From: Massilia eurypsychrophila
GTDB taxonomy: Bacteria > Pseudomonadota > Gammaproteobacteria > Burkholderiales > Burkholderiaceae_D
Direction: 5' to 3'
DNA length: 64,000 nucleotides
Assembly (NCBI RefSeq): GCF_002760655.1
Contig: NZ_PDOC01000005.1
Location: 62,001 to 126,000, forward strand
Under the pieces are notes generated by a model. The model was not told the DNA's origin. It saw nothing but the letters and a program-made list of their open reading frames with translations, and did not search any database. The translations under genes and the position numbers were made by a program. This document shows positions 51,637-59,612 of the stretch, in pieces; the stretch's first letter is position 1, and every line of letters begins with the position of its first letter.

Positions 51637-52998
51637 ATGTTGAAAACCACTGTACTGAGTGCGGCGATTGCCGCTGCATTGTTCAATCCGCTGTCCGCAT
51701 CGGCCGCCGACGACAAGGAACTGGCGGCCATCCGCGCCCAGATCCGCGACATGAAAGAGTCGTACGAAGCGCGCCTGCAGTCGCTCGAACAACGCCTGCA
51801 GGATGCCCAGTCCGCCGCTGCCCAGGCCCAGAACGCCGCGCTGGCCAGCCGCCAGGCGCCGCCCGCCGCGGCCGCTGCGCCGTCGGCGCTGGCCGCAGCC
51901 GCGCCTGCCGGCAAGAATGCCTTCAATCCGAGCATCGCGCTGGTGCTCGGCGGCACCTACGCCAACCTGTCGCGCGACCCGGACCAGTATCGCCTGCAAG
52001 GTTTCCTGCCGCCGGCCGGCGAAGTCGGCCCGGGCCGGCGCGGCTTCAATCTGGGCGAATCGGAGTTGACGATGTCGGCCAGCATCGACCCGATCTTCTC
52101 CGGCCAGCTGACGTTCGCGTTGTCGGGCGAGGATGAGGCCGAGGTCGAGGAAGCCTTCGTCCAAGCGCGCGGCCTGGCGAACGGCGTCAACATCAAGGCC
52201 GGCCGCTTCCTGTCCTCCATCGGCTACCTCAACAACAAGCACGCCCACACCTGGGACTTCGTCGACGCACCGCTCGCCTACCAGGCCTTCCTCGGCGGCC
52301 AGTACAAGCCGGACGGCTTGCAGGCGACCTGGCTGGCGCCGACCGACACGCTGGTCGAACTCGGCGTTGAAGTGGGCAGCGGCAGCAGTTTTCCTGGCAA
52401 CGAGCGCAACAAGAACGGCATCGGCGCGGCCGCTGTGTACGCCCACGTCGGCGACGACATCGGCGCATCTGGCAGCTGGCGCGCCGGCCTGTCGCTGTTG
52501 CGTACCGGATCGGCCGAGCGCCAGTTCGACGACATCGGCTCGTTTACCGGCAGCTCGCGCATGTTAATTGCGGACGCCATCTACAAATGGGCGCCGAACG
52601 GCAATGCGACCCAGCAAAACTTCAAGCTGCAGGGCGAGTACTTCCGCCGCAAGGAGACGGGCGACCTGAGCGATGGCGCCGACACCGGCAGCTTCAACAG
52701 CACCCAGTCGGGCTGGTATCTGCAGGGCGTCTATCAGTTCGTGCCGAACTGGCGCGCCGGCCTGCGCTACGACCGCCTGACGTCGGGCACGCCAGCGATC
52801 GGCCTGGCCGGCAGCTTCCCGCTGCTGGACGCATTTTCGCCGGTGCGCACCAGCGCCATGCTCGACTACAGCCCGTCTGAATTCTCGCGCCTGCGCCTGC
52901 AGCTGGCGCGCGACCGCTCGCGTCCCGGCGTCACCGACAATCAGATCTTCCTCCAGTACATCATGAGCCTGGGCGCCCACGCAGCCCACGCCTTTTAA
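51637..52998 (+). CDS. outer-membrane beta-barrel protein of a zinc-uptake operon
   Basis: A 453-residue protein: signal peptide (about 1-23, ending SASA-AD), a periplasmic coiled coil at about 24-65 (AIRAQIRDMKESYEARLQ and following), an Ala/Pro linker, then alternating beta strands to the end (GLRYDRLTSG, FSRLRLQLARDR, IFLQYIMSLG). It ends in Phe. This is the layout of trimeric porins with an N-terminal helix. It is followed nine bases later by a znuA-like gene, so a role as zinc-permeable porin is inferred. It has no TonB box or plug domain. Confidence 0.83.
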   Translation: MLKTTVLSAAIAAALFNPLSASAADDKELAAIRAQIRDMKESYEARLQSLEQRLQDAQSAAAQAQNAALASRQAPPAAAAAPSALAAAAPAGKNAFNPSIALVLGGTYANLSRDPDQYRLQGFLPPAGEVGPGRRGFNLGESELTMSASIDPIFSGQLTFALSGEDEAEVEEAFVQARGLANGVNIKAGRFLSSIGYLNNKHAHTWDFVDAPLAYQAFLGGQYKPDGLQATWLAPTDTLVELGVEVGSGSSFPGNERNKNGIGAAAVYAHVGDDIGASGSWRAGLSLLRTGSAERQFDDIGSFTGSSRMLIADAIYKWAPNGNATQQNFKLQGEYFRRKETGDLSDGADTGSFNSTQSGWYLQGVYQFVPNWRAGLRYDRLTSGTPAIGLAGSFPLLDAFSPVRTSAMLDYSPSEFSRLRLQLARDRSRPGVTDNQIFLQYIMSLGAHAAHAF

Positions 52999-53007
52999 GG
53001 AGTCGCC

Positions 53008-53922
53008 ATGAACTTCAACCGTAAATTTGTTGCCGCTCTCGCGTTCGGCGCTGCCGCCTTGCTGTCGGCGTCAGCCCACGCCGAGCTGAACGTGCTGGCG
53101 TGCGAGCCGGAATGGGAAGCGCTGACCAAAGAACTCGGCGGCGACAAGGTCAAGGTCACCAGCGCCACCAACGCGCTGCAGGATCCGCACCGCATCGAGG
53201 CGCGCCCGAGCCTGATCGCGCGGACCCGCAATGCCGACTTGCTCGTCTGCACCGGCCTCGAGCTGGAAGCAGGCTGGCTGCCGTTGCTGGTGCAGCAATC
53301 GGGCAACGCGAAAATTGCCGCCGGCCGGCCTGGCTATTTCGAGGCCGGCGCCTTCGTGCCGCGCCTCGACGTGCCGGCCCGGGTCGACCGCAGCGAGGGC
53401 GACGTCCACGCGGCAGGCAACCCGCACATCCAGCAAAATCCGCGCAACATCGCGCTGATTGCCGTTGCGCTGGCCAAGCGGCTGGCCGAGCTCGATCCGG
53501 CCAATGCGGCCTGGTACCAGTCGCGCCAGGCCGACTTTGCCGGCCGCTGGAACGCCGCCATGCTGAAGTGGGAGAAACTGGCGACGCCGCTGCGTGGTGT
53601 TGCCGTCGTTGAACACCACAAGAACATGGAGTACCTGGTGAACTGGCTCGGCATGCGCGTGGTCGGCACGCTCGAAGCGAAGCCCGGTGTCGAGCCGGGC
53701 GCGGCGCATCTGGGGCAACTGCTTGCCCAGCTGCAGCGCCAGCCCGCCAAGATGGCCTTGCGCGCCGGCTACCAGGACGCGCGGCCGTCGCAGTGGCTGG
53801 CCGAGCGCGCAAAAATCCCGGCGGTGCTGGTGCCGTTCACGGTCGGCGCCGACGACAAGGTCACCGATCTGTTCAGCCTGTTTGACGTTACGGTCCAGCG
53901 CTTGCTGGAAGCTAACAAATGA
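53008..53922 (+). CDS. znuA: ZnuA-like zinc ABC transporter substrate-binding protein
   Basis: A 304-residue cluster A-I binding protein with signal peptide (1-25, ASAHAE). The likely metal ligands are visible: His in LQDPHRIEARPS, His in NPHIQQNPRN, His in VVEHHKNMEYL and Asp in VGADDKV. The His-rich loop of E. coli ZnuA is missing. It delivers the metal from the periplasm to the permease, whose start overlaps its stop by four bases. Manganese specificity cannot be excluded from the sequence. Confidence 0.88.
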   Translation: MNFNRKFVAALAFGAAALLSASAHAELNVLACEPEWEALTKELGGDKVKVTSATNALQDPHRIEARPSLIARTRNADLLVCTGLELEAGWLPLLVQQSGNAKIAAGRPGYFEAGAFVPRLDVPARVDRSEGDVHAAGNPHIQQNPRNIALIAVALAKRLAELDPANAAWYQSRQADFAGRWNAAMLKWEKLATPLRGVAVVEHHKNMEYLVNWLGMRVVGTLEAKPGVEPGAAHLGQLLAQLQRQPAKMALRAGYQDARPSQWLAERAKIPAVLVPFTVGADDKVTDLFSLFDVTVQRLLEANK

Positions 53923-54689
53923 CCTCGGGCGGGTTCGATCTGCTGATCGTGCTGCCGGCCTTCCTGGCCGGCCTGCTGGTGCTCGCCACACACATCCCGC
54001 TCGGCGCCCAGGTGCTCAAGCGCGGCATCGTGTTCATCGACCTGGCAATTGCGCAGATCGCCGCGCTCGGCGTCATCATCGCCGGCTCGGGCAGTCTCGA
54101 CCCGCATGGCTGGGCGGTGCAGCTGGCCGCCGGCGTCGCCGCCGTGCTCGGCGCCTTGCTGCTGACCTGGACCGAAAAGCGCTGGCCCGAGGTGCAGGAA
54201 GCGCAGATCGGCGTGTTGTTCATCCTCGCCGCCAGCGCCAGCCTGCTGCTGGTGGCGCACAATCCGCACGGCGGCGAGCACTTGCAAGACCTGCTGGCCG
54301 GCCAGATCCTGTGGGTCAACTACAACCAACTGTTGATGCCTGCGCTCGGCTCGGCCGTCATCGTCGCCGTGCTGGCCGTGTTCGGCGACCGCCTGCCGCG
54401 GCTCGGGTTTTACCTGGTGTTCGCGCTGGCCGTCACTGCCTCGGTACAACTGATCGGCGTCTACCTCGTGTTCGCCAGCCTGATCGTGCCAAGCCTGGCG
54501 GTGCGCCACTACGCCGGCCGCCGGCGCCTGGCGTTTGCCTACCTGACCGGAGTGGGCGGCTACGCCAGCGGCCTGGTGCTGTCGATCCTGCTCGACCTGC
54601 CGTCCGGCGCGCTGATCGTCTGGTGCCTGGCGCTGCTGGCGATGGTGGTCTATGCCGTCGGCCCCAAACCGGCGGCCCAGCCCGCTTGA
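53919..54689 (+). CDS. znuB: ZnuB-like metal ABC transporter permease
   Basis: A 256-residue inner-membrane protein of the ABC-3 family with about seven or eight helices. GAQVLKRGIVFIDLAIAQIA in the N-terminal third and LIGVYLVFASLIVPSLAVRH correspond to the family's conserved blocks and coupling helix. The start overlaps znuA in ATGA. No ATPase gene (znuC) is in the operon or the window, so it must borrow one. Confidence 0.9.
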   Translation: MTSGGFDLLIVLPAFLAGLLVLATHIPLGAQVLKRGIVFIDLAIAQIAALGVIIAGSGSLDPHGWAVQLAAGVAAVLGALLLTWTEKRWPEVQEAQIGVLFILAASASLLLVAHNPHGGEHLQDLLAGQILWVNYNQLLMPALGSAVIVAVLAVFGDRLPRLGFYLVFALAVTASVQLIGVYLVFASLIVPSLAVRHYAGRRRLAFAYLTGVGGYASGLVLSILLDLPSGALIVWCLALLAMVVYAVGPKPAAQPA

Positions 54690-54708
54690 TTCTTTCCGAT
54701 TGAAATCG

Positions 54709-54733
54709 AACCCCGCCGGTGCGGGGTTTTTTT
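54709..54733 (+). terminator. rho-independent terminator after znuB-like gene
   Basis: AACCCCGC (54709-54716) and GCGGGGTT (54721-54728) form a perfect stem with a CGGT loop and a seven-base T-run. It closes the operon. Confidence 0.92.
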
Positions 54734-54890
54734 ACGCCTGCGCATGCTGACAACCTGATAGCACGCTTGTGCGCAGTCAAACTCCGACACGCTGCGCCTA
54801 TTAAAATTTTTACAATACTTATCAGGTCGCTTGCGTTATCCTGCAGCCGATATTTCTGCGTTGTCACGGCCAGCCTGCCGGAGGATCAGC

Positions 54891-56285
54891 ATGAACCGCC
54901 AGAATATTACACGCGAGAACTACCAAACCTATGTGTGGTTCCGCCAGGCTGCTGAGCGCGGCGACGCCTATGCCCAGTTCAACCTGGGCCTCATGTACAA
55001 GAAAGGCGAGTGCATCGAGCGCGATTACGCCAACGCCTTCAAGTGGCTGCGCCAGGCCGCGCTGCAGGGGCTCGCCTTCGCCCAGAACCACCTCGGCGCG
55101 CTGTACTACAACGGCCGCGGCGTCGAAAAAAGCGATCCCGAGGCGGCCTACTGGTTCCGCCATGCGGCCGAGCAGGGCGACGCCTCGGCCCAGCAAAACC
55201 TTGGCCAGATGTACCGCAAGGGCCGCGGCGTCGAGCAAAACCACGAACTGGCGCTGGCCTGGTTCTATCGCGCCGCCGAGCAAAGCGTCGCGACCGCGCA
55301 AAACCTGCTGGCCGAATGCTACCTGTACGGCCACGGCGCCAGCGTCAACTATCCGCTGGCAATGGCCTGGTTCCGCAAGGCCGCGGTGCAGGGCGAACCG
55401 CAGGCGCAACTGAACCTGGGCATGATGTACAAGCGTGGCCAGGGTGTCGAAGCGAGCGACGCCCAGGCGCTGTGCTGGTTCCGCCAGGCCGCCGCGCAAG
55501 GCGATCCGGTGGCGCAGCGCCAGCTTGGCATGGCCTATTCCGAAGGGCTCGGCGTGCGCGCCGATCCGCTGCGCGCGGTGGCCTGGCTGCAGCGCGCCGG
55601 CGACCAGGGCGACAAGGACGCCCAGTTCCACCTCGGCGTCATCCTGTCGGGCGGGCAGGGTGTCGAGCAGGACGAGTCCCGCGCCCTTGTCTGGTACCTG
55701 CGCGCCGCCGAACAGGGCCATGTCGCCGCCCAGTACAACCTCGGCAGCATGTACGCCAACGGCCGCGGCGTCGGCCGCGACGAGCAGCGCGCGCTCGAAT
55801 GGTACCGCCGCGCCGCCGACCAGGGCGCCGCCAATGCCCAGTTCAACCTCGGCGTCATCTTCGCCAACGGCCAAGGCGTCCCCAAGGACGACGTCAAGGC
55901 GGCGCACTGGTACCAGCAGGCCGCCGAGCAGGGCGACGCCAGCGCGCAAAACAATCTGGGCGTCATGTTCGCCAGCGGCCAGGGCGTTCCGCGCGACGAC
56001 GCCATGGCCGTCTACTGGTACACCCAGGCAGCCGAGCAGGGCCATGCACTGGCCCAGTACAACCTCGGCACCATGTATGACGGCGGCCGCGGCGTCGCCC
56101 GCGACACCGTGCGCTCCTACATGTGGATGCTGCTGGCGGCCGAGGGCGGCGACGAGACCGCCGGCGCCAACAAGAGCGTCGTCGCGCGCCGCTTGTCGCC
56201 ATCCGAAATCGGCTGTGCCATGGACCTGACGCGTCAGTGGCAGGTCACCCACGCCGGCGTTGACGGCCAGCCGCGGCCCTGCTGA
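54891..56285 (+). CDS. Sel1-repeat protein
   Basis: A 464-residue solenoid with no signal peptide or other domain. From residue 16 it consists of 11 Sel1 units of exactly 36 residues, each on the pattern W[FY]RxAAEQGxAxAQxNLGxMYxxGxGV, followed by a capping segment (WMLLAAEGGDE) and a short C-terminal tail. Sel1 solenoids are protein-binding scaffolds in signalling. GGAGGA precedes the ATG at 54891; the longer TTG start at 54831 adds only non-conserved residues. The partner is unknown. Confidence 0.93.
   Translation: MNRQNITRENYQTYVWFRQAAERGDAYAQFNLGLMYKKGECIERDYANAFKWLRQAALQGLAFAQNHLGALYYNGRGVEKSDPEAAYWFRHAAEQGDASAQQNLGQMYRKGRGVEQNHELALAWFYRAAEQSVATAQNLLAECYLYGHGASVNYPLAMAWFRKAAVQGEPQAQLNLGMMYKRGQGVEASDAQALCWFRQAAAQGDPVAQRQLGMAYSEGLGVRADPLRAVAWLQRAGDQGDKDAQFHLGVILSGGQGVEQDESRALVWYLRAAEQGHVAAQYNLGSMYANGRGVGRDEQRALEWYRRAADQGAANAQFNLGVIFANGQGVPKDDVKAAHWYQQAAEQGDASAQNNLGVMFASGQGVPRDDAMAVYWYTQAAEQGHALAQYNLGTMYDGGRGVARDTVRSYMWMLLAAEGGDETAGANKSVVARRLSPSEIGCAMDLTRQWQVTHAGVDGQPRPC
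54936..56123 (+). repeat. 11 tandem 108-bp Sel1 coding repeats
   Basis: The Trp codons that begin the units run from 54936 to the cap at 56124, which is exactly 11 x 108 bases. No unit has an insertion or deletion, and words such as GCCGCCGAGCAGGGC recur in many copies. Confidence 0.85.
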
Positions 56286-56471
56286 CCGCGTGCCCCATCG
56301 TCCCTATCGCGCCGGCTGAGCCGGCGGCATTGCGTTGCGAAACTACCCACTACGTTGTATTTGTGCAGTAACGGAAAGTTCCCGAAGGAATTTTTTGCCG
56401 CCAGCACTACATTTGCCGGGCGCGATGCCGTAACATGAGTATTACTTCTGTACATCATTTTGATCGCGTTC

Positions 56472-57104
56472 ATGAAAATTGTTACCCGCGGCGCCGTGTC
56501 GGCCTGGTTTTGCTTCCTTTCCGTCCCTGTTTTCGCCTCGGCTGTCGTTGTGCAGGTCAATGACGCCGCCGGCAAGCCGCTCGCCGATGTGGTGGTCTAC
56601 GCCGAACCGGAATCGGGCGCGGCAGTGCCGGGCAACCCGAAACCGGCGCTGATCGAACAGGCAGGCCTGCAGTTCAAGCCCCTGGTGAGCGTGATCCAGG
56701 CCGGCAGCCAGGTGTCGTTTCCGAATAACGACAAGGTGCGCCACCATATCTACTCGTTCTCGCCGGCCAAGAAATTCGACCAGAAGCTGTATTCCGGCGT
56801 CGCCGCCGCGCCGCAGGTGTTCGACAAGGCCGGCACAGTCGTCCTCGGCTGCAACATCCACGACCGCATGATCGCGTACGTCAAAGTGGTCGACACGCCG
56901 TATTTCGCCAAGTCCGGCGCCGACGGCGTCGCCAGGGTCGACGTGCCGGTCGCCGGTAAATACACCCTCAGGGTGTGGCACTTCAACATGGCAGCAGGCG
57001 CCGCCGCCGAACAGCCCTTGACCGTCAAGGCCGGTGACGCCGCCGCTATCTTCAAGCTGGCCATGAAGCCCCCCGTCGCCGGCACCGAAACGCACGCGCA
57101 CTGA
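56472..57104 (+). CDS. periplasmic cupredoxin-like protein (methylamine-utilization type)
   Basis: A 210-residue exported protein with signal peptide (about 1-23). The type 1 copper ligands look present: His in NNDKVRHHIYSFS, Cys in VVLGCNIHDRMIAY, with His and Met in the same loop. Between them is SGVAAAPQVFDKAG. The end has a carboxypeptidase-regulatory-like strand set (AGKYTLRVWHF) and a His-containing tail. Proteins of this kind are often annotated as methylamine utilization proteins, without proof. Its stop lies two bases before the start of the membrane GGDEF-EAL gene. Confidence 0.82.
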   Translation: MKIVTRGAVSAWFCFLSVPVFASAVVVQVNDAAGKPLADVVVYAEPESGAAVPGNPKPALIEQAGLQFKPLVSVIQAGSQVSFPNNDKVRHHIYSFSPAKKFDQKLYSGVAAAPQVFDKAGTVVLGCNIHDRMIAYVKVVDTPYFAKSGADGVARVDVPVAGKYTLRVWHFNMAAGAAAEQPLTVKAGDAAAIFKLAMKPPVAGTETHAH

Positions 57105-57106
57105 CA

Positions 57107-59542
57107 ATGAAATTTGGCTTCCACAGCCTGGAAGGGCGCATCGTCACGCTGTTCCTGGTGCTGATCATCGCACTCCAGGTATTCGCCCTGGTGGTGATCC
57201 AGAAGGGTATCGACAGCAACGCGCGCGCTTCGATCGCCACTGAACTTGCCAACGGCGAGAAGGTGTTTCGCAAGCTGATGGAACAGAACGCCCAGAAGCG
57301 CCGCTTCGGCGCACAGGTGCTGGCGCGCGACACCGGCTTCGTGCAGGCGGTCGGCAACGACGCCGGCGGCGACCGTGAAACGATCAAGTCGGCGCTCGAA
57401 AACAGTGCCCGGCGCGTCCGCGCCGACCTGACCATGCTGGTCGACGGCGAGCGCAAGGTGATGGTCTCGACCGGCATCGGCCGCGATCCGGCACTCGAAA
57501 AACTGGTCCTTGGCCTGCTCGACGAGGCAGAGCTGAGCGACGGCGCCATCGGCACCGCGCTGGTTGGCAACAAGCCGTTCCAGATCGTCGTCATGCCGGT
57601 CAAGGCGCCGATCACCATTGCCTGGATCGTGATGGGCTTTGCCATCGACCGCCAGCTGGCCGTCGACATGAAGGCGCTGTCGGCGCTTGACGTGGCGATC
57701 GTCGCGCGCGGCGCCGATGGCCGCTGGCTGCCGGTCGAGGCCACCGTCGCCCCGGCTGTCGCCGGTGCCATGGCCGCCAGGCTGCCGGCCGCCGCGGCGG
57801 ACCTGAAAAGCGCATTCGACGTCGAGATCGACGGCGATCAATACAGTGCCCGCCTGGTCGACATTGGCCGCGACGGCGAGCGCGGCGCCGGCGTCATGCT
57901 GGCGCGCTCGATCGAAGAAGCCACCGCCGAATATACACGCCTCGAACGGCGCCTGATGGTCCTCACCATCGTCGGCATCATCATCGCCGTCGTCGCCAGC
58001 GTATTTACCGCCAAGCGTATTGCGCAGCCGTTGCGCCAGCTGGCCGGCATCGCCGCCCGGCTCGAACGGGGCGACTACCGCGTGCAGACCGGCTTCGCCG
58101 AGCGGCGCGACGAAATCGGCGCGCTCGCCCACGCCTTCGACAGCATGCGCGAAGGGATCGCCAAGCGCGAACAGGAAATCCGCCGGCTGGCGTACTGGGA
58201 CCCGCTCACCAACCTGCCGAACCGCGCCCAGTTCGTGCTGCTGCTGAACGAATCGCTGGCCGAAGCGAAAAAGCGCGAGCAGCAGGTGTTCTTGCTGATG
58301 ATGGACCTCGACCGCTTCAAGCACGTCAACGACGTGATGGGCCACAGTTTTGGCGATGCCTTGCTGCGCCAGGTGGGCGGCCGCCTGCAGTTGCAGCTGG
58401 CCGGCGCCCACGCCGACGCCCACGTCGCGCGCCTGGGCGGCGACGAATTTGCCGTGCTGCTGCCGGCCTGCGACATCGACGGCGCACACGTCATCGCCGC
58501 CAACATCCGCGCCGCGCTCGAGCAGCCGCTGTCGCTCGACGACCAGACTGTCGACATCGGCGCCGGCATCGGCATTGCCGGCTATCCGGTGCACGGCGAC
58601 GACGCCGAGGCGCTGCTGTCGATGGCCGAAGTGGCGATGTACAACGCCAAGCAGCGCAACGACGGCGCGGTGGTCTACGATCCGATGATCGACAAGGCCA
58701 GCGAAACGAGCCTGTCGCTGCTCACCGAACTGCGCAACGCCATCGAAAACAACGAGTTCCGCCTGCACGTGCAGCCGAAGATGAAGCTCGCCACCGGCGA
58801 AGTGGTCGGCGTCGAGTCGCTGGTGCGCTGGGCCCATCCGGTGCGCGGCAACGTCTTCCCCGACGAATTCATTCCGTTCGCCGAGCAGACCGGTTTTATC
58901 CGCGTATTGACGCACTGGGTGCTGGAACAGTCGGCCGCGCTGTGCCGCGAAATGGCCGCCAAGGGCATTCACCTGAAGGTGTCGGTCAACCTGTCGACGC
59001 GCGACCTGCTGGACCAGGAACTGCCCAACAAATTCGGCGGCATCCTGGCGCGCCACCAGGTGCTGCCGCAGTCGTTCTGCCTGGAGATCACCGAGAGCGC
59101 CATCATGGACGATCCGGTGCGCGCCCAGCAGACGCTCGAGCGCTTGCACGCGATGGGCGTCGACCTGTCGATCGACGACTTCGGCACCGGCTATTCGTCG
59201 CTGGCCTACCTCAAGCGCTTGCCGGTGGACGAACTGAAGATCGACAAGTCGTTTGTGCTGAACATGGAAAACGACATTGGCGACACCAAGATCGTCCGTT
59301 CCACCATCGACCTTGGCCACAACATGGGCCTGCGCGTCGTCGCCGAGGGCATCGAGAGCGAAGCGGTGTGGCGCCTGCTCGCCGCGCTTGGCTGCGACGA
59401 GGGGCAGGGCTACTTCATGAGCCGTCCTATCCCCGGCGACAAGCTGGTCGATTGGATCCGCAACTGGGTGCCGCCGGTGCGCTCGCCGCTGCCGTACGCC
59501 GACACCCGCGACAGCGCCGCCACCAGCAACACCATCGGCTGA
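57107..59542 (+). CDS. membrane sensor GGDEF-EAL (ESL) c-di-GMP protein
   Basis: An 811-residue protein: TM1 at about 11-32, a periplasmic sensor of about 250 residues (double-CACHE-like), TM2 at about 282-302, HAMP at about 303-355, GGDEF domain at about 360-530 with intact GGDEF (444-448) but no RxxD inhibitory site, and EAL domain at about 540-790. The EAL signature is ESL (570-572), while LEITESAI and SIDDFGTGYSSLAYL are conserved. The periplasmic domain is placed to read the cupredoxin-like protein encoded two bases upstream. Copper or redox sensing by the pair is inference. Confidence 0.92.
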   Translation: MKFGFHSLEGRIVTLFLVLIIALQVFALVVIQKGIDSNARASIATELANGEKVFRKLMEQNAQKRRFGAQVLARDTGFVQAVGNDAGGDRETIKSALENSARRVRADLTMLVDGERKVMVSTGIGRDPALEKLVLGLLDEAELSDGAIGTALVGNKPFQIVVMPVKAPITIAWIVMGFAIDRQLAVDMKALSALDVAIVARGADGRWLPVEATVAPAVAGAMAARLPAAAADLKSAFDVEIDGDQYSARLVDIGRDGERGAGVMLARSIEEATAEYTRLERRLMVLTIVGIIIAVVASVFTAKRIAQPLRQLAGIAARLERGDYRVQTGFAERRDEIGALAHAFDSMREGIAKREQEIRRLAYWDPLTNLPNRAQFVLLLNESLAEAKKREQQVFLLMMDLDRFKHVNDVMGHSFGDALLRQVGGRLQLQLAGAHADAHVARLGGDEFAVLLPACDIDGAHVIAANIRAALEQPLSLDDQTVDIGAGIGIAGYPVHGDDAEALLSMAEVAMYNAKQRNDGAVVYDPMIDKASETSLSLLTELRNAIENNEFRLHVQPKMKLATGEVVGVESLVRWAHPVRGNVFPDEFIPFAEQTGFIRVLTHWVLEQSAALCREMAAKGIHLKVSVNLSTRDLLDQELPNKFGGILARHQVLPQSFCLEITESAIMDDPVRAQQTLERLHAMGVDLSIDDFGTGYSSLAYLKRLPVDELKIDKSFVLNMENDIGDTKIVRSTIDLGHNMGLRVVAEGIESEAVWRLLAALGCDEGQGYFMSRPIPGDKLVDWIRNWVPPVRSPLPYADTRDSAATSNTIG

Positions 59543-59612
59543 GCAAAACGCGCTATCATCTCGGCGGGCGGATCCGCCCCTTCCTCAACTCTTCACCGAG
59601 AGATCACAATCT

